Of a stretch of 64,000 nt of DNA, positions 58,531-64,000 are shown piece after piece. The stretch is taken from NCBI GenBank assembly GCA_023213235.1, contig CP096137.1:2001047-2065046 (forward strand). Reading direction: 5' to 3'. Each line of letters opens with the position of its first letter. Within the stretch, counting starts at the first letter, position 1. A program made the position numbers and the translations under genes. The notes under the pieces are model-generated. The model made no database searches, was not told the origin of the DNA, and saw nothing but the letters and a program-made list of their open reading frames with translations. The stretch is from Elusimicrobiota bacterium. Its GTDB lineage: Bacteria > Elusimicrobiota > Elusimicrobia > UBA1565 > UBA9628.

Positions 58531-59883
58531 TCCAGGCCGGCGGCACGATCGTCGCGCTCGCGACGCCCCCGGGGCGCTCCGCGCTCGGAGTCGTGCGCCT
58601 GTCGGGCCCCGACTGCCGCCGGATCGCGCTCGCGCTGCTCGGCGCGGAGCTCGAGCCGCGGCGCGCCACGACGAGGGCCCTCAAGCGCGACGGCCGCGTC
58701 GTCGACCGCGTCGTCGCGACGTACTGGGCCGGCCCCGCGACGCCGACCGGCGAGGATCTGCTCGAGCTGACGGCGCACGGCTCGCCCGAGATCCTGCGCG
58801 AGATCGTCGAGGCCGCGCTCGACGCCGGCGCCCGCGCCGCCGCGCCCGGCGAGTTCACGCGCCGCGCGTTCACGAACGGCCGCCTCGACCTCGCTCAGGC
58901 GCGCGCCGTCGGCGACCTGATCTCCGCGCGCGGCGAGGCCGCCCGCGCCGCCGCATTGCGCCGCCTCGAGGGGGCCTGGCCGAGGCGCTCGACGAGGTCC
59001 GCGCTCCCCTGCTCGAACTGCTGGCCTCGATCGAGGTCCGCCTCGATCATCCGGCCGAGGACGTCGCGCCGCTCGACGCCGCCGAGGCCGACGCCTCCCT
59101 GCGCGCGGCCTGCGCCCGGGCCGAGCGCCTCCTCGCGGGCTACGCTCGCGGCCGCGGCCGCCGCGAGGGAGCCCGCGTCGGCCTGTTCGGCAGCCCGAAC
59201 GCCGGGAAGTCCTCGCTGCTGAACGCCCTGCTCGGCCGGCCCCGCGCGATCGTCTCGCCGGAGCCCGGCACGACCCGCGACCTTCTCGAGGAGCAGGCCG
59301 AACTCGGCGGCGCCGCCGTCGTGCTCGTCGACACCGCCGGGCTTCGTCCCGGCGCGCCCGACGCCGCGGAACGGGAAGGCGTCGCCCGCGCGGAGCGCGC
59401 GCTCGAGTCGTGCGAGGTCGCCGTCCTCGTCGTCGACGCCGCGCGTCCCGCGAGCGCCGAGGACGAGCGCGCCCGCGCGGCCGTCGCCGCCGCCGCCGAG
59501 CGCCGCGGCGCGCGGCTGATCGTCGCGCTCAACAAGATCGACCTCGCGGGCGGCTCGGCTTCCGTCGAAGGCCTCCGCTGCTCGGCGCTGACGGGCCAGG
59601 GGCTCGCCGAGCTCGAGCGCGCGATCGCCGCCGCGGCCGGCGCCGGCCCCGAGGACGAGGGGAGGGCCTCCTCGACGACGCCCGCCAGGCCGCCTCTTTG
59701 CGCGAGGCCCTCGGCGAGCTGCGCGGCGCGCGCGCCGAACTCGCGTCCGAGCCGGCGACGTGGGAGGACCGCGGCGCCTCGCGCCTGCGCCGCGCGCTGG
59801 AGCTGCTCGACGAGGCGCGCGGCCAGGGGACGGCGGAGTCCGTCCTCGACGAGATCTTCTCCAAATTCTGCGTCGGAAAGTGA
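58527..59883 (+). CDS. mnmE: tRNA uridine-5-carboxymethylaminomethyl synthesis GTPase, frameshifted
   Basis: About 453 residues from GTG 58527. N-terminal folate-binding domain (TIVALATPPGRSALGVVRLSG, GSPEILREIVEAAL, GEFTRRAFTNGRLDLAQARAVGDLI), G domain (GSPNAGKSSLLNALL, GTTRDLLEE, DTAGLR, NKIDL) and the C-terminal FCVGK with the catalytic Cys. Single bases are missing near 58972 and 59660, both in G runs. Works with MnmG on wobble uridine. Confidence 0.93.
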
Positions 59884-59891
59884 GGGCACGA

Positions 59892-60242
59892 ATGGCGTCC
59901 GCGAAGAAAGCGAAGTCGAAGAAGGCGCACGCGGCGGGGCCGCAGCGCACGCCGGTCACCGGCATTTCGCCCGACGAGCAGATCGTGGGCGCGCCGTTCC
60001 TCGGCAAGGTCCGCGCCTACGACCCCCGGCGCGGCGAGATGACGATCGTCCTCGAGGAGCCCGTCTCGAACGGGGACGCCCTGCGCGTGAAGGGCCGCGA
60101 GACCGACCTGTCGCAGCGCGTCGAGCGCCTCTGCGTCGGCAAGAGCTGCGTGCAGAGCGCGCTCTCCGGCGAGACCGTCGTCGTCGCCGTGGCCGACCGC
60201 GTCCGCGTCGGCGACGCCGTCTACAAGGTCCGCACGCCTTGA
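59892..60242 (+). CDS. Translation-factor-like small protein (EF-Tu domain 2-type beta barrel)
   Basis: 116 residues: a basic, Lys/Ala-rich N-terminal tail, then a beta barrel (GKVRAYDPRRGEMTIVLEEPVSNGDALRVKGRETDLSQRVERL, then VVVAVADRVRVGDAVYKV) closely resembling domain 2 of translational GTPases and the C-terminal barrel of U32 peptidases. There is no GTPase domain. Placed between mnmE and an MFS gene in 4-nt overlap spacing, so expression is tied to a translation gene cluster. Role unknown. Confidence 0.7.
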   Translation: MASAKKAKSKKAHAAGPQRTPVTGISPDEQIVGAPFLGKVRAYDPRRGEMTIVLEEPVSNGDALRVKGRETDLSQRVERLCVGKSCVQSALSGETVVVAVADRVRVGDAVYKVRTP

Positions 60243-61446
60243 TCACCTCGCCGAAGGGAGTGCTGGCGCTGCTCCTCTCGGTGAACATCCTCAATTACGT
60301 CGACCGGCAGATCGTCTACGCGCTGCTGCCGCTGATCACTCTCGACCTCCGGCTCACCGACGCGCAGGCCGGCAGCCTCGCCTCGGCCTTCATGCTCGTC
60401 TACATGGTCGCCGCTCCGCCGATCGCCTGGATCGCCGACGCGCGCGGGCGCAAGCCGTGGATCGCCGGCGGCGTGGGCCTGTGGAGCCTCGCCACGGGAG
60501 CCGCGGCGTTCGCGTCCGGCTTCCCCTCGCTCTTCGCGACGCGCGCGCTCGTCGGCGTCGGCGAGGCCTGCTACGGCGCGATCTCGCCCGCCTTCGTCGC
60601 CGAGCGCTTCGCGCCGGCGCGCCGCGGGACGGCGCTGGCGATCTTCAGTCTCGCGATCCCCGTCGGCTCGGCGCTCGGCTACGCGGGCGGGGAAAGCTGG
60701 GCGAGATGTTCGGCTGGCGCCACGCCGTGCTCGCCGTCGGCCTCCCGGGCCTCCTGCTCGCGGCGCTTTGCCTGCTGCTGCCCTCCGATCCGCCGAAGCC
60801 GCCGCCGGAGTCCCCGTTCGCCGGCTACCGCGGCGTCTGGCGCGTGCGCACCTTCCGCATGATCACGTACTCCGGCGCCGGCATGACGTTCGCGCTCGGC
60901 GGCTTCGCCGTCTGGATGCCGACGTTTTTCCATCGCGCGTGGGGACTTTCCGTCGGCCGCGCCGGCCTGCTGTTCGGGGCGGTCACCGTGCTCGCGGGCC
61001 TCGCCGGCAGCCTCATCGGCGGCTGGCTCTCGGACCGCCTGCGCCGCGAGGACCCGTCGGCCGACCTGCTCGTCTCCGGCTGGGGCCTGCTCTTGGGCAT
61101 GCCGCTGGCCGCCGCCGCGATCCTCGCGCCGACGCTGAACGCCTCGATCGCCTGCCTCTTCCTGGCCGAAACCTTGCTGTTCCTCAACATGGGGCCGCTC
61201 AACGCCGCGATCGTGTCGGTGATCCCGCTGCCGCACCGCTCGATGGCCTTCGCGGCCAACATCTTCGTCATCCACCTGCTCGGCGACGCGGCCTCGCCGG
61301 CGCTGATCGGCTGGGGCTCCGACGTGTTCGGCCTGACGTCGGCCATGCTCGCCGCGTGCGGCGCCCTCGGCGTCGGCGGGGCGTTCAGCCTCGCGGCGCG
61401 CGGCGGCTTCCGCGCCGACGCCGCCCGGGCGGAGGCCGCCGCGTGA
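60239..61446 (+). CDS. MFS transporter, spinster-like, frameshifted
   Basis: TTG 60239 overlaps the previous stop (TTGA). About 402 residues with twelve helices. NYVDRQIVYALLPLITLDLRLTDAQAG and the motif-A-like IADARGRKPWIAGGVGLWS after TM2 resemble spinster-type and hexuronate/lipid MFS carriers. One base is missing near 60692 (G run), after which LGEMFGWRHAVLAVGLPGLLLA continues. Substrate unknown. Coupled to the Yip1-like gene (GTGA). Confidence 0.78.
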
Positions 61447-62210
61447 AGAAGGCCCTCGAGCTCGGCCGGCTGATGCTCGTCTCCCCGCAGCGCGCGGCGC
61501 AGGAGTGCGAGAGCGCCGGCGCCCTGCCCGCGGCCCTTCGGCTCTACGCGCTGACGCTCGCCGCCGACGCCGTCTTCCAGACCCTTAAACCCTACGACTT
61601 CCCCGACGCGACCGCCGCCGTGCCCGCGGTCCATCAGGGCCTTTCGTTCTGGATCCAGGTCGCGCTGTGGCAGCCCGTGCTCATGCTGGCGCTGATCGCC
61701 TTCGCGGGCGCCCTGCTGCGGTGGATGAAGGACGGCTGGCTGCCGCTGAAGGTCGTCACGTCCTTCCTGTGGACGGCGATCCCGTTCATCCTCCTCGCCG
61801 CCTACACGATGCAGGGCTCCGTCATCGGCAAGACGCAGTTCGGCTTCCTGTTCCTCGCCTGGCTCGCGCCGACGGCCTGGCTCGTCGCGCGCGTGCCGCG
61901 CGCCGACTGGCGGCCGCTCGCGTCGCTGCTGCTCGCGATGAGCGTCGTCGAGCTCGCCGCGATGCTCCCGATGGCCGGCGCCGTCGCGTTCCGCTCCGAC
62001 GCCGCGTACAAGGCGGTCGCCGGCGCGGCCGGCCTCTGGATGCTCTTCGCCGGCGCGCGCGCGCTGAAGTTCCTCCCGCCGGGCCGGCCGATGCCGCGCG
62101 CCCTGCTGCCGCTCGTCTTCGCGTCCCTGCTGCAGATCGGCGTCGTGTTCGTCGCGTTCACGCTCGGGTGGCTGCCGGCGGAGACGCTCAAGGCGATCAT
62201 CCGTGTCTGA
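61443..62210 (+). CDS. Yip1-family-like membrane protein
   Basis: 255 residues from GTG 61443. An N-terminal cytoplasmic segment (LGRLMLVSPQRAAQECESAG) is followed by five or six hydrophobic helices. The pattern matches bacterial Yip1-domain proteins, which have no firm function. Overlaps the MFS stop and the mnmG start, so it sits inside the mnmE-mnmG operon. Confidence 0.55.
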   Translation: MKKALELGRLMLVSPQRAAQECESAGALPAALRLYALTLAADAVFQTLKPYDFPDATAAVPAVHQGLSFWIQVALWQPVLMLALIAFAGALLRWMKDGWLPLKVVTSFLWTAIPFILLAAYTMQGSVIGKTQFGFLFLAWLAPTAWLVARVPRADWRPLASLLLAMSVVELAAMLPMAGAVAFRSDAAYKAVAGAAGLWMLFAGARALKFLPPGRPMPRALLPLVFASLLQIGVVFVAFTLGWLPAETLKAIIRV

Positions 62211-63942
62211 CCTCTTCCCGCGGCGCTACGACGTGATCGTCGTCGGCGGCGGCCACGCCGGCGTCGAGGCCGCGCTCGCGGCCGCGCGCATGGGCCGCTC
62301 GGCGCTGCTGCTCACGCAGAGCCTCGACACGATCGCGTCGATGTCGTGCAACCCGTCGATCGGCGGAGTCGGCAAGGGGCAGATGGTGCGCGAGCTCGAC
62401 GCGCTCGGCGGCGAGATGGCGAAGGCCTGCGACCGTTCCTCCTACTTTTCGCAGACCCTGAACATGAGCAAGGGCGCCGCCGTGCGCTCGCCGCGCGCGC
62501 AGTGCGACAAGGCCGCCTACCGCGCCGGGCAGAAGGCCGCCGTCGAGGCGCAGACCGGCCTCGACCCCGTGCAGGACGAGGCGTGGGAGCTGTGGACCGA
62601 GGGCTCCGCCCTGCGCGGCGTGATCTCGAAGAGGGGGACCCGCTACGAGGGCCGGACCGTCGTGCTCACGGCGGGGACCTTCCTCAACGGCCTCGCGCAC
62701 GTCGGGCTCAAGACGCACGCGGCCGGCCGCGGCGGCGAGGCGCCGTCGCTCGGGCTTTCCGCCTCGCTGCGCGCGCACGGCCTCGCGACGGGGCGGCTCA
62801 AGACCGGCACCCCGCCGCGCCTGCTCAGGCGCACCGTGGATTTCGCGAAGCTCGAGCGCCAGGACGGCGACGCGGTCCCCGCGCCGATGTCCCATTTCAA
62901 CGAGCGCGTCTCCAATCCCCATCGCCAGATGCCGAGCTGGATCGCCTACACGAACGCCGCGACGCACCGCGTCATCCGCGACAATCTCGACCGCTCGCCG
63001 CTGTACTCCGGCGCGATCGGGGGGACGGGGCCTCGCTACTGCCCGTCGATCGAGGACAAGGTCGTGAAGTTCCCGCAGAAGGAGCGCCACCAGCTCTTCC
63101 TCGAGCCCGAGGGCTGGGCCACCGAGGAGGTGTACCTGGCCGGCCTCTCCACGAGCCTGCCGGAGGACGCGCAGCGAGCGCTGGTCGCGACGGTCCCGGG
63201 ACTCGAGAACGCGCTGCTCACGCGCTGCGGCTACGCGATCGAGTACGACTTCTGCCCGCCGACGCAGCTGACGGACTCGCTCGAGTCGCGCGCGCTGCCC
63301 GGGCTCTTCCTCGCCGGCCAGCTCAACGGCACGACCGGCTACGAGGAGGCGGCGGGACAGGGCCTGCTCGCGGGCATCAACGCCGCGCTGCGCGCCCGCG
63401 CCGAAGCGCCGCTGCGCCTGAGCCGCGACCGGGCGTATCTCGGCGTCATGGTCGACGACCTCGTCGTGCGCGGCGTCGACGAGCCGTACCGCATGTTCAC
63501 CGCGCGCGCCGAGCATCGACTGAGCCTGCGCGCCGACGACGCCGACCTGCGCCTGCTCGAGACGGGCTGGGCGCTCGGGCTGATCTCCGACGCCGCGCGC
63601 GAGCGCTTTCTGCGCTACAAGGAGCTCGTGCTCGCCGGCGGAGAGGCCCCGGACGAGGCGCTGGCGCCGTGGTCGATGGGCAAGGTCCGTGAGCAGCGCG
63701 CCGTGCGCGCGTCCTACGCCGCCTACATCGCGCGCGAGAACGACGCCGCCGCCCGCCTGCGCGAGGCCGAGCTCGTCGAGCTGCCCGAGGGCCTCGACTA
63801 CGCGTCGTTCGGTGCGCTGACCGCCGAGGCGCGGCAGAAGCTCGCGCGCTCGCGCCCGCGCACGCTCGGCCAGGCCGGGCGCGTGCCCGGCGTGACTCCC
63901 GCCGACCTGCAGGTGCTCTGGTCGCGCGCCGTGCGCGGATGA
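62203..63942 (+). CDS. mnmG: tRNA uridine-5-carboxymethylaminomethyl synthesis enzyme MnmG
   Basis: 579 residues, intact, GTG 62203. FAD-binding VIVVGGGHAGVEAALAAARMG, CNPSIGGVGKGQMVRELDALGG, NMSKGAAVRSPRAQ, TGTFLNG-like AGTFLNGLAHVG, GRLKTGTPPRL and YCPSIEDKVVKF are strictly conserved. Shorter than E. coli MnmG (629) because the C-terminal helical domain is reduced. Partner of MnmE. Followed by the probable rsmG in ATGA overlap. Confidence 0.95.
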   Translation: MSDLFPRRYDVIVVGGGHAGVEAALAAARMGRSALLLTQSLDTIASMSCNPSIGGVGKGQMVRELDALGGEMAKACDRSSYFSQTLNMSKGAAVRSPRAQCDKAAYRAGQKAAVEAQTGLDPVQDEAWELWTEGSALRGVISKRGTRYEGRTVVLTAGTFLNGLAHVGLKTHAAGRGGEAPSLGLSASLRAHGLATGRLKTGTPPRLLRRTVDFAKLERQDGDAVPAPMSHFNERVSNPHRQMPSWIAYTNAATHRVIRDNLDRSPLYSGAIGGTGPRYCPSIEDKVVKFPQKERHQLFLEPEGWATEEVYLAGLSTSLPEDAQRALVATVPGLENALLTRCGYAIEYDFCPPTQLTDSLESRALPGLFLAGQLNGTTGYEEAAGQGLLAGINAALRARAEAPLRLSRDRAYLGVMVDDLVVRGVDEPYRMFTARAEHRLSLRADDADLRLLETGWALGLISDAARERFLRYKELVLAGGEAPDEALAPWSMGKVREQRAVRASYAAYIARENDAAARLREAELVELPEGLDYASFGALTAEARQKLARSRPRTLGQAGRVPGVTPADLQVLWSRAVRG

Positions 63943-64000
63943 GCGCCGAACCCCTCGACGAGCTGGCCGCCGCCGCCCGCGCCTGGGGCGTCGAGGCTCC
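63939..64000 (+). CDS. Start of the next gene, probably 16S rRNA methyltransferase G (partial)
   Basis: ATG 63939 overlaps the mnmG stop (ATGA) and reads MSAEPLDELAAAARAWGVEAP to the window edge. RsmG (GidB) usually follows MnmG, and its N-terminus is a variable helix like this one. The assignment rests on position only. Confidence 0.5.
   Translation, partial: MSAEPLDELAAAARAWGVEA

Overview
The window is a GC-rich, gene-dense bacterial segment. It comes from a Gram-negative-type cell, judging by lipobox lipoproteins, exported proteins, a RseP-type protease and lipid-linked glycosylation. Gene content and order fit a high-GC member of a poorly cultured phylum. Elusimicrobiota is my best guess, by inference only; no rRNA gene is present to confirm it.

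Layout. (1) 1-9233, mainly + strand: the end of an aldehyde dehydrogenase, two class III aminotransferases (AGXT2-like and ornithine aminotransferase) and a complete PotA-D-B-C polyamine ABC importer. Together they look like a polyamine/ornithine uptake and transamination module. A secreted protein and a lone GspF-like gene sit between them on the - strand. (2) 9246-11593: lower-GC exported proteins, including a putative HEAYH metallopeptidase and a secreted OB-fold protein. (3) 11732-22580, - strand: cdsA-dxr-rseP-proS, a terminator, then rimP-nusA-infB-rbfA-truB-ribF. (4) 22621-29282: a lipid-linked glycan cassette (two polytopic glycosyltransferases, GT2, epimerase, DegT aminotransferase, methyltransferase) splitting the usual uppS-cdsA neighbourhood. 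(5) 29287-32987, - strand: rpsB-tsf-pyrH-frr-uppS. (6) 32988-43957: nucleotide-sugar enzymes (RmlD-like, Gmd), a lytic transglycosylase, two long coiled-coil proteins, a PilZ protein and several unrecognised exported proteins. (7) 44009-47530: nadE, then a low-GC island with a small orphan gene followed by an attC-like site (integron cassette signature), a HicAB toxin-antitoxin pair and a damaged HEAT-like gene. (8) 47573-55409, - strand: acs, a membrane protein, recO, glyQ, glyS and a lipoprotein. (9) 55445-64000, + strand: rpmH-rnpA-yidD-yidC-jag-mnmE, an EF-Tu-domain-2-like protein, an MFS transporter, a Yip1-like protein, mnmG and the start of a probable rsmG.

Two window-wide patterns matter. 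First, about forty reading frames, many of them essential single-copy genes, are broken by what looks like one missing base. Most breaks lie in G/C runs, so I read them as assembly errors and give full spans across the breaks. Second, many operon-leading genes have a -10 hexamer ending 6-7 nt before the start codon and no Shine-Dalgarno sequence, which implies leaderless mRNAs. Genes inside operons mostly start at 4-nt ATGA/GTGA overlaps. No gene-free stretch exceeds 300 bases; no tRNA, rRNA, CRISPR array or transposase was seen.
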